Virus record (IMG/VR): IMGVR_UViG_3300020060_000002
Location: 1 to 58,299 of that record
Reading direction: 5' to 3' (one strand)
Origin: a virus
Length of the DNA stretch: 58,299 nucleotides
A program made the position numbers and the translations under genes. Below the pieces are notes generated by a model. It did no database searches. It saw only the letters and a list, made by a program, of their open reading frames with translations, and had not been told where the DNA came from. The stretch's first letter is position 1, and each line of letters opens with the position of its first letter. This document shows positions 22,449 to 28,655 of this stretch, one piece after another.

Positions 22449-22633
22449 GCAAGATCGAGACTGTCGAGTTCGACACGCCTCCCACCGTCGATGAGCTGGC
22501 GATGGCGCTCGAGCTGCTGCGCAAGCGTGCCGGCGGGGACGCGGTGGTCCGGGTGTCAGGGGTCATCGAGTTCAACACCAGGTACGGCCCACGCATCAGG
22601 ACCATTCGAGCCGAACGCAACGAGGGGAACTGA
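22445..22633 (+). CDS. Small hypothetical protein
   Basis: 62 residues from GTG 22445 (GTGA overlap). It has a helix (TVDELAMALELLRKRAGG) followed by beta strands (AVVRVSGVIEFNTRYG) and a basic end. No family recognised. A GAGGGGA ribosome site for the next gene lies at its end. Confidence 0.68.
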   Translation: MSKIETVEFDTPPTVDELAMALELLRKRAGGDAVVRVSGVIEFNTRYGPRIRTIRAERNEGN

Positions 22634-22635
22634 CC

Positions 22636-22735
22636 ATGAGCACCATCCCACGGTGGTACGTCCGCGAGGACACCATCGCCGGCCCGCTGTACTTCTACCC
22701 CGTTCCCGCGGTGACCGAGACCGACGGATTCAGTG
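22636..22735 (+). CDS. Small protein without its own stop (formal ORF runs to 23220)
   Basis: From ATG 22636 the reading frame has good codon use for about 33 codons (MSTIPRWYVREDTIAGPLYF and on to VTETDGF). It then meets the GTG of the next gene without a stop. The formal ORF continues to 23220 in a frame with poor coding character from 22735 to 23010. A one-base indel near 22725-22733 would restore the usual GTGA overlap (TGA at 22734). I treat it as a small gene with a lost stop. Confidence 0.45.
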
Positions 22736-23014
22736 AGCGTCTCCTGCAAGATTCCGTGGGATGTGCCGCGCGAGTGGGTAGAGGCCAAGGGGCGTGGCCG
22801 CCAGACGCGCCAGACGAACCGGGAGCGCCGGGACAAGGCGCTGTTCGGGATGTCCTGGCGTGCCTCGGTCACGGTCGACGACCGGATGGCCGGCGCAACC
22901 AAGGCCGAGGCGGTGCTCAACATGCTCGCCCAGGTGGAGCAACACGTGGACACGCTGGTCCCGCCGCACACCCAGGTCTGTGGCAACTGCTCGGGCCACG
23001 GCTACATCGCATGA
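22733..23014 (+). CDS. Hypothetical protein with C-terminal CxxC
   Basis: 93 residues from GTG 22733. It is basic in the middle (KGRGRQTRQTNRERRDK), then helical (TKAEAVLNMLAQVEQHVDTL), ending CGNCSGHGYIA, which resembles one half of a DnaJ-type zinc repeat. It ends in an ATGA overlap with gene 23011. Function unknown. Confidence 0.65.
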   Translation: MSVSCKIPWDVPREWVEAKGRGRQTRQTNRERRDKALFGMSWRASVTVDDRMAGATKAEAVLNMLAQVEQHVDTLVPPHTQVCGNCSGHGYIA

Positions 23015-23220
23015 CTCCCGTCCCGGGTCGTCCTGTCGAAATCGTGCGTAACCTGCACGCTTGCGCGAAGTGTCAGCACTTCGCTTGCGTGTGCGAGATT
23101 GTGCGCCAGCGCCAGTCCGAGTGCTCGTTCCGGGTGGCGGCGGCTGGGTCAGTCGGGATCGAGTGCGAGCACGGCCGGTCGGTGTGTCCACGGTGCGATC
23201 CCTGCACCTGCTCGCGTTGA
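23011..23220 (+). CDS. Cys-rich small protein
   Basis: 69 residues from ATG 23011 (ATGA overlap). It contains CAKCQHFACVC in the middle and CPRCDPCTC at the C-terminus, so two zinc sites are likely. It shares a frame with the ORF opened at 22636, but codon use and the overlap support an independent start here. Confidence 0.65.
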   Translation: MTPVPGRPVEIVRNLHACAKCQHFACVCEIVRQRQSECSFRVAAAGSVGIECEHGRSVCPRCDPCTCSR

Positions 23221-23245
23221 TCGGAAGATCGGTACCCCACTGGAC

Positions 23246-23275
23246 TTGTGCCCCCCCTGTCCGGTGGGGTACATT
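23246..23275 (+). promoter_or_regulatory. Dyad-spacer promoter, class II (P6)
   Basis: TTGTGC (23246-23251), an 18-base spacer and TACATT (23270-23275); ATG 23282 follows after 6 bases. GTACCCCAC at 23232 and GTGGGGTAC at 23264 form a 9-bp inverted repeat that takes in the promoter, so a hairpin and the promoter overlap. Confidence 0.75.
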
Positions 23276-23281
23276 CTGTTC

Positions 23282-23365
23282 ATGACGAACAGCGTAGTCA
23301 CCGGTCCCCTCGCCTGCACCGACGACGAGGCGTGCAGCGACCCGTATTGCGCTGGCCGTCCCTGA
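23282..23365 (+). CDS. 27-residue leaderless peptide
   Basis: ATG 23282 starts 6 bases after TACATT and encodes MTNSVVTGPLAC followed by an acidic, Cys-containing tail (three Cys in all). Too short for family assignment. The start MTNS recurs in another leaderless gene (39861), so the start region may have been copied with the promoter. It could be a real micropeptide or a leader for the DUF932 gene downstream. Confidence 0.5.
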   Translation: MTNSVVTGPLACTDDEACSDPYCAGRP

Positions 23366-23402
23366 CTTCCCGCCACCACTGTCCTGAAAGGACACCGCCA
23401 CT

Positions 23403-24413
23403 ATGGCTGACTACTTCGATACCGGGTTCGCCGTCCGCCAGCCGAGCTGGCACCAGAAGGAGACCCTTCTGGACACGGCCCCGCGCACCTGGAAGGACGC
23501 CCGGCCGCTCGCCGGTCTCGACTGGGAGTACGTCACCGAGCCCATGTTCGCTCGGGGCATCGCCGGCATGAACGACGACGGCACGCCGAGCTACACCTAC
23601 CGCGAGGTCGAGCACTTCCAGGTGGTCAAGCGCGACGACACGAACGAGGTGCTGGCTGCCGGTCGCGACACCTACGAGGTGATCACGAACACCGAGCTAG
23701 GCGAGATCCTGCACGCGCTCACCGACAAGACCGAGCTGGAGTTCGAGACTGCCGGCAGTGTTCGCGGCGGGCGGTCGGTGTGGGCGCTGATCCGGCTCGG
23801 CGAGGACGTGCAGATTGGCAAGGACCCGAGTCCCACCCGCCCGTACATGGGCGTTGTCAACCACTGCGACAAGATCGGCGCGTGCCGGGCGTACGCCACC
23901 GACATCCGGATCGTGTGCTGGAACACGCTGTCCGCGGCCGACGCAGAGGCCGACCGCGACAACACGGTGGCCACCTTCCGCCACACGTCGAACTGGCGGG
24001 ACCACATCCAGACCGCGCGCGACGCGATCGTGGGCGCCAAGAGCGAGTTCCAGGCATGGGTGGACATCGCCGAGCACCTCCAAGGGCTGTCGGTCACCGA
24101 GGTGCAGGCCGAGGAGTTCGTCCGCGAGTTCATGCCCTTCCCCGGCCGGGTGGAAGGTCCGGACGCGCTGGTGACCAAGCGGGTGCGCGAGAACATCGAG
24201 GCCGCGCGCACGGACCTGCGTTACGTACTGCACGAGTCCAAGACCAGCGAGGGCATCCGCGGCTCGGGCTACTGGCTGGTTCAGGGCGCGGCCGAGTTCT
24301 TGGACCACCTGCGTCCGAAGAAGTCGCAGCAGTCATACGTCCAGCGCACGGTGATCGACACGAACAAGGGCAAGGCCCTTGCGGTCAGCAAGGTGCTGGA
24401 GCTGACCAAGTAG
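23403..24413 (+). CDS. DUF932 (phage/plasmid TIGR03299-like) protein
   Basis: 336 residues with GAAAGGA upstream. It matches the DUF932 family along its length: PSWHQKETLLD near the start, FQVVKRDDTNEVLAAGRDTYEVITN, the central VVNHCDKIGACRAYATDIRIVCWNT motif, and FRHTSNWRDHIQTARDAI. The family is widespread in phages and plasmids and its biochemical role is not established. It is transcribed from P6 and ends at a strong terminator (24429). Confidence 0.92.
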   Translation: MADYFDTGFAVRQPSWHQKETLLDTAPRTWKDARPLAGLDWEYVTEPMFARGIAGMNDDGTPSYTYREVEHFQVVKRDDTNEVLAAGRDTYEVITNTELGEILHALTDKTELEFETAGSVRGGRSVWALIRLGEDVQIGKDPSPTRPYMGVVNHCDKIGACRAYATDIRIVCWNTLSAADAEADRDNTVATFRHTSNWRDHIQTARDAIVGAKSEFQAWVDIAEHLQGLSVTEVQAEEFVREFMPFPGRVEGPDALVTKRVRENIEAARTDLRYVLHESKTSEGIRGSGYWLVQGAAEFLDHLRPKKSQQSYVQRTVIDTNKGKALAVSKVLELTK

Positions 24414-24428
24414 CTCGCCTCCCGCGAG

Positions 24429-24464
24429 GTCGACCCCGCCACCAAACCGAGTGGTGGGGTCGAC
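24429..24464 (+). terminator. Terminator fused to the next promoter
   Basis: A 14-bp stem (24429-24442 with 24451-24464, one G-T pair) and an 8-base loop. Its last base touches the TTGTGC box of the next promoter with no gap. Confidence 0.8.
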
Positions 24465-24494
24465 TTGTGCCCCCCTATATCAGGGTGGTACATT
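24465..24494 (+). promoter_or_regulatory. Dyad-spacer promoter, class II (P7)
   Basis: TTGTGC (24465-24470), an 18-base spacer and TACATT (24489-24494). No start codon is at the leaderless position (ACA instead); the gene is reached through a 111-base leader. Confidence 0.73.
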
Positions 24495-24605
24495 GACGGA
24501 ACAACAACACAGCGCGACCCCCAAAGGGCCGGTCCAGGGTTTCGAACCCCTGGCAGTCGAGAGACTGGCGGCGGTGCTCACATCCACCACGTCAAGGAGG
24601 CCACC
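24495..24605 (+). promoter_or_regulatory. Structured 5' leader of gene 24606
   Basis: Two adjacent hairpins: a 6-bp stem with an 8-base loop (24534-24553), then CAGTC-GAGA-GACTG with a GNRA tetraloop (24554-24567). The leader ends in AGGAGG. The first hairpin looks like a tRNA T-arm but no cloverleaf can be drawn. It may be a cis-acting control element. Confidence 0.4.
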
Positions 24606-24995
24606 ATGGCCGGCACCTACATCTCCGTGCACGACGAGCAGGGTTGCCACTACGTCCAGACCCCGACGGGCGCGCTGCTCACCGACGACATCGGCGTTGT
24701 GCCCTACTACACGCAGGCCGATGCCGCCGAGGTCGCTGCCGCTCTCACCGAGGGTCGCCCCGTCCGGCCGCTCTCCTGGAAGCCGGCACCCGTGGCGGAC
24801 CCGCTGACCGTGCCCGTCCCGGCCGGTACGCGGGTGCTGTACTCCGGCTCGCTGGAGCAATACCGCGGCGTGACGTTCACGGCCGTCGACTGCTGGTGCA
24901 GCGACGACTGTGGCGGCTACGAGTTGGACGAGCCGAGCGACGGTAGTCACGCGCTGCTCGAGCACGTGCGGCGCCAGTCCATCGCTCTCGCGTAG
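24606..24995 (+). CDS. Hypothetical protein
   Basis: 129 residues with AGGAGG before ATG 24606. The first half reads like a small beta-alpha unit (TYISVHDEQGCHYVQTPTGALL). The second half has a barrel-like stretch GTRVLYSGSLEQYRGVTFTAV, followed by a Cys cluster (DCWCSDDCGGYELDE) and a helix (ALLEHVRRQSI). It stands alone between promoter P7 and the terminator at 25023. No family recognised. Confidence 0.72.
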   Translation: MAGTYISVHDEQGCHYVQTPTGALLTDDIGVVPYYTQADAAEVAAALTEGRPVRPLSWKPAPVADPLTVPVPAGTRVLYSGSLEQYRGVTFTAVDCWCSDDCGGYELDEPSDGSHALLEHVRRQSIALA

Positions 24996-25022
24996 CCCAC
25001 GGACCCTCCCCGGGGTGGCGTG

Positions 25023-25049
25023 GCCCGGTCGTCCCGATGGCGACCGGGC
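25023..25049 (+). terminator. Terminator after gene 24606
   Basis: A perfect 9-bp stem (25023-25031 with 25041-25049) and a 9-base loop, followed by TTCTGT. Confidence 0.75.
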
Positions 25050-25109
25050 TTCTGTCATCTGCCCGGTACTCTCCGTGGGTGACAACTCCCTGCGATGAGA
25101 GGATTACCC

Positions 25110-25298
25110 GTGTCTGACCGAGAGTGGACGAGGCGCACCGTCCGTGTGGCAACCCTGGTGGCCACACTGGCGCTCGCCATGCCGGCTGTCGCCGTGGCCG
25201 ACAACCACTGGAGCCCGGGCGACGGCAACGAGTGGCGCGGATGCCGCGACAGCGTCACCATCGAGTCCAGCTGCATCCAGGACAACAAGGACTGGTGA
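25110..25298 (+). CDS. Small secreted protein with Sec-type signal peptide
   Basis: 62 residues from GTG 25110 with AGAGGA upstream (in-frame ATG 25095 adds five). The N-terminus is basic (REWTRRTVR), followed by a hydrophobic core (VATLVATLALAMPAVAVA) and an Ala-x-Ala type cleavage site before DNHWSPG. The mature part of about 32 residues has two Cys (WRGCRD and SSCIQD) that could form one disulfide. It is monocistronic between two strong terminators. A cell-surface or extracellular role, such as superinfection exclusion or host modification, is a guess. Confidence 0.65.
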   Translation: MSDREWTRRTVRVATLVATLALAMPAVAVADNHWSPGDGNEWRGCRDSVTIESSCIQDNKDW

Positions 25299-25304
25299 CG
25301 TAAC

Positions 25305-25346
25305 GAGGGAGCCCTGCCACTACCCGTATGGTGGCAGGGCTCCCTC
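25305..25346 (+). terminator. Terminator fused to the next promoter
   Basis: A perfect 16-bp stem (25305-25320 with 25331-25346) and a 10-base loop. It ends on the base before the TTGTCA box at 25347. Confidence 0.85.
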
Positions 25347-25376
25347 TTGTCACCCCCCATTCCGGTAGGGTACATT
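25347..25376 (+). promoter_or_regulatory. Dyad-spacer promoter, class II (P8)
   Basis: TTGTCA (25347-25352), an 18-base spacer and TACATT (25371-25376). The leaderless position holds GTC ACA AAC, a decayed form of the ATG ACG AAC seen at 23282 and 39861. Translation starts instead at ATG 25416 with a GGAG site. Confidence 0.72.
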
Positions 25377-25415
25377 CTCCTTGTCACAAACAAACCCGCC
25401 ACGCAGGAGAACACC

Positions 25416-25628
25416 ATGACCGCCACGTTCCGAGACATCCGTCGGCACGCGGAGCTACTGCGCTCCGACAGTCCGCTCGTCGTCCGGCTCGCTGGACTGC
25501 ACGCGCCGGACGTGAAGTCGGGACGACAGCCGGTCTGCACCGGGTGCTGGCGCCAGGGCGACCGGCGGGACGCGGAATCGTGGCCGTGCCGCACCTGGAC
25601 CCTGCTCGACGAGGAGGTCGACCAGTGA
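25416..25628 (+). CDS. Small hypothetical protein
   Basis: 70 residues from ATG 25416. It has a helix (FRDIRRHAELLRSDSPLVVRLAGL) and a Cys/Trp-rich end (VCTGCWRQGD, WPCRTW). It overlaps the next gene by 4 bases. A zinc-binding role is possible. No family recognised. Confidence 0.68.
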   Translation: MTATFRDIRRHAELLRSDSPLVVRLAGLHAPDVKSGRQPVCTGCWRQGDRRDAESWPCRTWTLLDEEVDQ

Positions 25629-25957
25629 CCGCCGGCAACGAGTACCTCATGCACGAGGCCGGGCTCAGCTGGCGGTTCGTCGATGGCGACCGGGATCTCA
25701 CCGGCACGCCCGACGCCGAGCGCGACGCCAGCCAGGCACTACTGCTCACCGAGGACGCCGCGGTCCTGCTCGAGTTGTACCGCCCGGCCGTCGAGCAGCT
25801 GTGGCAGCCGACCAGCTCCGAATGCCTCTCGCCCGAGGCGATGCACAACCTCCAGGCGGTGCTCCAGCTCGACGACTTGGACATCGGCGCGCTGCTGGAC
25901 ATGGAGGCCGAGTACACCGACTTGCCGGACGCGACCCGCTGGACGGCACCCGAGTAA
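25625..25957 (+). CDS. Acidic hypothetical protein
   Basis: 110 residues from GTG 25625 (GTGA overlap). Strongly acidic and helical (DAERDASQALLLTEDAAVLLELYRPAVEQLW, then MHNLQAVLQLDDLDIGALLDME). No family recognised. Its charge would suit a DNA-mimic or a binding inhibitor, but nothing else supports that. Confidence 0.7.
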   Translation: MTAGNEYLMHEAGLSWRFVDGDRDLTGTPDAERDASQALLLTEDAAVLLELYRPAVEQLWQPTSSECLSPEAMHNLQAVLQLDDLDIGALLDMEAEYTDLPDATRWTAPE

Positions 25958-25982
25958 TCGCGAACAAGAAGGGGCAGTACCC

Positions 25983-26216
25983 ATGACCGACCTGACCAAG
26001 TTGACCGAGGCCATCGAGCTTGTTGTGGCCGACACCCGCACGGAGAACGGGGACCCGAACTTGTCCGAGCGGGAGGCCGTCATCTCGGCGCGCACGCTCG
26101 AGCGTGACGACGTGTCGGGCGCGGGGGCGGTCCTGATCGACGCCTACATGACGGTGCTCGACGCCAACTTCGCAGACATCGACGCCGCGCTGCTCCAGCG
26201 CGAGGCCGTGCAGTAG
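25983..26216 (+). CDS. Small acidic hypothetical protein
   Basis: 77 residues from ATG 25983 with AAGGGG upstream. All-helical and acidic (LTKLTEAIELVVADTRTEN, then GAVLIDAYMTVLDANFADIDAALLQ). No family recognised. It is the last gene before the combined terminator and promoter at 26230. Confidence 0.68.
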   Translation: MTDLTKLTEAIELVVADTRTENGDPNLSEREAVISARTLERDDVSGAGAVLIDAYMTVLDANFADIDAALLQREAVQ

Positions 26217-26229
26217 GGCACATTTCCGG

Positions 26230-26263
26230 GACGGGGGGCGACAGCTACTTGTCGCCCCCCGTC
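26230..26263 (+). terminator. Terminator overlapping promoter P9
   Basis: A perfect 14-bp stem (26230-26243 with 26250-26263) and a 6-base loop. Its 3' arm includes most of the -35 box and the C-run of the promoter at 26249. Confidence 0.8.
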
Positions 26264-26278
26264 CTCATGGGGTACATT
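26249..26278 (+). promoter_or_regulatory. Dyad-spacer promoter, class II (P9)
   Basis: TTGTCG (26249-26254), an 18-base spacer and TACATT (26273-26278). The leaderless position (26285) reads ATC ACG AAC AAG, a one-base loss of ATG. The first gene starts at GTG 26316 with AGGAG upstream. Confidence 0.73.
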
Positions 26279-26315
26279 CCATCCATCACGAACAAGACCA
26301 CCACCAGGAGCGCAA

Positions 26316-26435
26316 GTGATCGAGTGGATGTACTACACCGGGCTTGACGCGATCCAGCCAGTCCTCTTCATGTACCTGGCGCTCATCGTCTGCGCGCTCG
26401 TCGGCGACGAGCGCTACCGGAGGTCGCTGCGATGA
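26316..26435 (+). CDS. Small membrane protein
   Basis: 39 residues from GTG 26316 with AGGAG. One hydrophobic helix (IQPVLFMYLALIVCALVG) and a basic tail. It overlaps the next gene by 4 bases. Function unknown. Confidence 0.6.
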   Translation: MIEWMYYTGLDAIQPVLFMYLALIVCALVGDERYRRSLR

Positions 26436-26593
26436 GGCTGTTCTGGACGCCGCTGATGCTCGCGGGCGGGACGGTGCTGTCGTTCCTGTACCAGCCGGGG
26501 GTGACCATGCTGGCGATCGTGGGTGGTGTGGTCACCTACGTGGCGACCCGCACGGTCATCACGTTGCGGCACGCGAAGGCGGGAACTCGATGA
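26432..26593 (+). CDS. Small membrane protein
   Basis: 53 residues from ATG 26432 (ATGA overlap). Two short hydrophobic segments (LMLAGGTVLSFLY and MLAIVGGVVTYVATRTV) and a basic tail (LRHAKAGTR). It is probably in the cytoplasmic membrane. It resembles small actinophage membrane proteins in size only. Confidence 0.6.
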   Translation: MRLFWTPLMLAGGTVLSFLYQPGVTMLAIVGGVVTYVATRTVITLRHAKAGTR

Positions 26594-26856
26594 GCGTCAC
26601 TGTCCAAGTTGGTCGCGTGGATCTCATGCGACCCCTTGCGCGAGTGGGCCACTCTCGTGATAGCGTGTGCATGTTCCACTTCGCAGTGGCAGCAACGGTT
26701 TCGGCGGCTACCGCGCCTCGCGTAGGAACTGCTGGCGCCGAATGCTACACAGCAGGTGGAACACCGAACGCCCCGCTTGGTGTAGCGCACACCGAGGCGG
26801 GGCGTTCGTGTGTAACCCCCTCGCGCGGTGGGTCGGAGAGTAGGTTCGGGCGATGA
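26590..26856 (+). CDS. Doubtful ORF overlapping the structured RNA
   Basis: 88 codons open in an ATGA overlap with the previous gene and close in an ATGA overlap with the next. This would normally support it. However, its codon use is poor, and 26661-26807 looks like a promoter, a folded RNA and a terminator. I list it as a low-confidence alternative to the RNA reading. Confidence 0.25.
   Translation: MSVTVQVGRVDLMRPLARVGHSRDSVCMFHFAVAATVSAATAPRVGTAGAECYTAGGTPNAPLGVAHTEAGRSCVTPSRGGSESRFGR
26636..26666 (+). promoter_or_regulatory. Promoter with palindromic spacer for the 26.7-kb RNA
   Basis: TTGCGC at 26636-26641, a spacer containing the perfect dyad GAGTGG-G-CCACTC (26642-26654), and TAGCGT at 26661-26666. 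The spacer is 19 bases, slightly long. The predicted start falls near G26673. Confidence 0.5.
26673..26807 (+). ncRNA. Candidate structured small RNA
   Basis: The predicted transcript begins at about 26673 with GTTCCAC, which pairs with GTGGAAC at 26756-26762 to close a 90-base domain. Inside are CTGCTG...CAGCAG (immediately before the closing strand) and smaller hairpins. A terminator stem (26766-26776 with 26797-26807) follows. The 90-base closed domain recalls a class II tRNA, but the D- and T-arms and anticodon loop rules fail, so I do not call it a tRNA. Confidence 0.5.
26766..26807 (+). terminator. Terminator of the 26.7-kb RNA
   Basis: An 11-bp perfect stem (26766-26776 with 26797-26807), continued inward by a second short stem (GGTGT with ACACC). 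It is followed by GTGTGTAACC. Confidence 0.7.
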
Positions 26857-27185
26857 TCCAGGTACTCAAATCTTGGTGGCCCGCAAGCGTCTTTCTGCCC
26901 GGTGGGCACTCTTGGCACCGCACGCTGGTGTTCGCCACCAACGACGACTTGCGCGTCTATGCGCGCCGCGGCGAGCCCTACGACTGGGCATCGCCGATCG
27001 ACTTCGAGACCACGGTGGAGCCGCGGCAGTTCCGCACCCATGTGGGCATCGACATCACCACTCTCGCCGGCCTGGTGGTGGTGACTCCGACGGGTGGCTG
27101 TGGTTGCGGCAACCCGCTGAAGACGTGGCGGCCCGACTGGGCGAGCAACGTCGCCGCATGGCCGGCGCCATCATCCAAGATGTGA
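26853..27185 (+). CDS. Hypothetical protein
   Basis: 110 residues from ATG 26853; TAGGTT lies 6 bases upstream, so it may be leaderless. The sequence is Trp-rich and beta-like (HRTLVFATNDDLRVYARRGEP, THVGIDITTLAGLVVVTPTG) with a CGCG motif near residue 84. No family recognised. Confidence 0.7.
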   Translation: MIQVLKSWWPASVFLPGGHSWHRTLVFATNDDLRVYARRGEPYDWASPIDFETTVEPRQFRTHVGIDITTLAGLVVVTPTGGCGCGNPLKTWRPDWASNVAAWPAPSSKM

Positions 27186-27207
27186 CCGATAGGAAGTTGA
27201 GGGGATC

Positions 27208-28254
27208 ATGAGCAACACCGAGCTGTTCGCGCAGATGCTGACCTGGGCACCGGCCGCGCTGTCCGTCGCCTGCACGGCCGTCACCGTCATCTCGGCGAGC
27301 CGAGCGGAGACCTGGGCCATCAACTCCCGACTGGCCGCCGTCCGCGCCAAGAAGGCCGCCAACCGCGCGCAGGCCGCCGCGCCCGCTCTCACGCCCGCCG
27401 CGCCTGGTGTCGAGTGGCACGCCGAGCCCGTGGGCGAGGCGACCGGCCGGCACGCGCTCACCGAGGAGGTCATGCGCACGGTCCCGCCGAGGCCGCACAT
27501 GTCGTGCCCGCTGGACGGCGAGCCGCTGCGCGAGATGCAGCTCGCGGAAATGCAGCCGGCCCTGTTCACCCACGTGGACGGCACCAGCCACCCTGACCTG
27601 TTGACCGAACTCACGGTTCGTGAGGAGCACCTCGAGCAGTCGGCCTTACAGGCGATGGACGCGCTCATTACCGAGGGCAGGGGCTCGACGTGGCAGCCGC
27701 CGATCAGCGCGCTTGAGCCCCTGCGTGGGGACTCCGCGGAGGTGGAGTTGCACGTGCAGCGGGGCGGCATCCAGTACCGCAGCCTCGTCGAGGCGTTCGA
27801 GTCCAGGGAGCGTGTCGAGCAGGACGGCGGCGCGACCATCCTCGACGAGCCCACCGAGGCGATTCCTCGGGTACCGCTGCTGTACGGGTCGGGCAAGGCG
27901 ACCTATCAGATCGTCGAGCAGTCGGATCTGGTTCCCGAGGACCTAGCCGGCCAGGTGGTCGAGCCGCTGCGCGCGGTGGACCTGCCGGGGCTCGGTTGTT
28001 GCGAGGTTGTCGCCGAGGCGACCGAGGACAGGCCCGCGCTGGTGCGTCAGGTCCAAGGACGAGTCGTGAGCGCGGTGGAGCGCCATGTACGCGGCGTGGG
28101 TGACGTGATCTACGAACCCGAGGTGTACGGCGAGTTCGTGCTGATCACCGATCACGACGAGCAGTCCGTCCGGATTCCGCCCGCCTGCCTGCTGCAGCTG
28201 ATCGACGCACTGAACGAGATGGCCAACGAGCTGCACCCGGGGCGTACACGATGA
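27208..28254 (+). CDS. Hypothetical protein with N-terminal hydrophobic segment
   Basis: 348 residues with a weak GAGGGGAT ribosome site. The N-terminal segment (LTWAPAALSVACTAVTVIS) could be a membrane anchor, followed by an Ala/Arg-rich helix. The middle is acidic. The last 130 residues contain several beta stretches (YQIVEQSDLVPED, LGCCEVVAEATEDRPALV, EFVLITDHDEQSVRIP). No family recognised. It starts an operon of eight tightly coupled genes reaching the portal gene. Confidence 0.72.
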   Translation: MSNTELFAQMLTWAPAALSVACTAVTVISASRAETWAINSRLAAVRAKKAANRAQAAAPALTPAAPGVEWHAEPVGEATGRHALTEEVMRTVPPRPHMSCPLDGEPLREMQLAEMQPALFTHVDGTSHPDLLTELTVREEHLEQSALQAMDALITEGRGSTWQPPISALEPLRGDSAEVELHVQRGGIQYRSLVEAFESRERVEQDGGATILDEPTEAIPRVPLLYGSGKATYQIVEQSDLVPEDLAGQVVEPLRAVDLPGLGCCEVVAEATEDRPALVRQVQGRVVSAVERHVRGVGDVIYEPEVYGEFVLITDHDEQSVRIPPACLLQLIDALNEMANELHPGRTR

Positions 28255-28655
28255 GCCGCTGCTGGGGCTTCCACGTGAGCGTGATCCCCGAGACCTCACA
28301 GAACATTATCGACGTGCAGGGGCGGGCGTGGAGCCGGGTCGGCCGTCGAGCGTGGCAGCTCGACGGCGAGGGGCCGCCGTTCCACGAGTCATGGTTGCTG
28401 CGCGAGCACGGCCCGGCCCGCTGCTCGACGATCGAGGACATGCTTGCCGAGCGGGACGAGAAGCTCCTCGCTCAGCTCGAGCGCGTGGAGCCTGGCTGGT
28501 TCGTGCGGATGCCGGAGACCGGCGATGAACTGATGATCGAGGACGCCGTGATGCTCATGCGGGCCGGCTGGTTGGCGTGGCCGCCCAAGCAGCGCAAGGA
28601 CGCGCTTGCCTCGCTGCGAGAGGCCGAGGAGCGCGAGCTGGCGGTGACCTCGTGA
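28251..28655 (+). CDS. Hypothetical protein
   Basis: 134 residues, ATGA-coupled. It has an N-terminal beta/Trp-rich part (CWGFHVSVIPETSQNIIDVQ) and a helical C-terminal part (IEDMLAERDEKLLAQLERVEP, then KQRKDALASLREAEEREL). No family recognised. Confidence 0.7.
   Translation: MSRCWGFHVSVIPETSQNIIDVQGRAWSRVGRRAWQLDGEGPPFHESWLLREHGPARCSTIEDMLAERDEKLLAQLERVEPGWFVRMPETGDELMIEDAVMLMRAGWLAWPPKQRKDALASLREAEERELAVTS

Noticed and set aside
24534-24553. T-arm-like hairpin suggesting a tRNA gene
   Set aside because: The loop is 8 bases rather than 7, and no acceptor stem, D-arm or anticodon arm can be drawn around it.
26673-26763. Class II tRNA (about 90 bases with a closing 7-bp stem)
   Set aside because: No valid D-arm, the possible anticodon stem has only 4 pairs with no U33, and there is no T-loop consensus before the closing strand.
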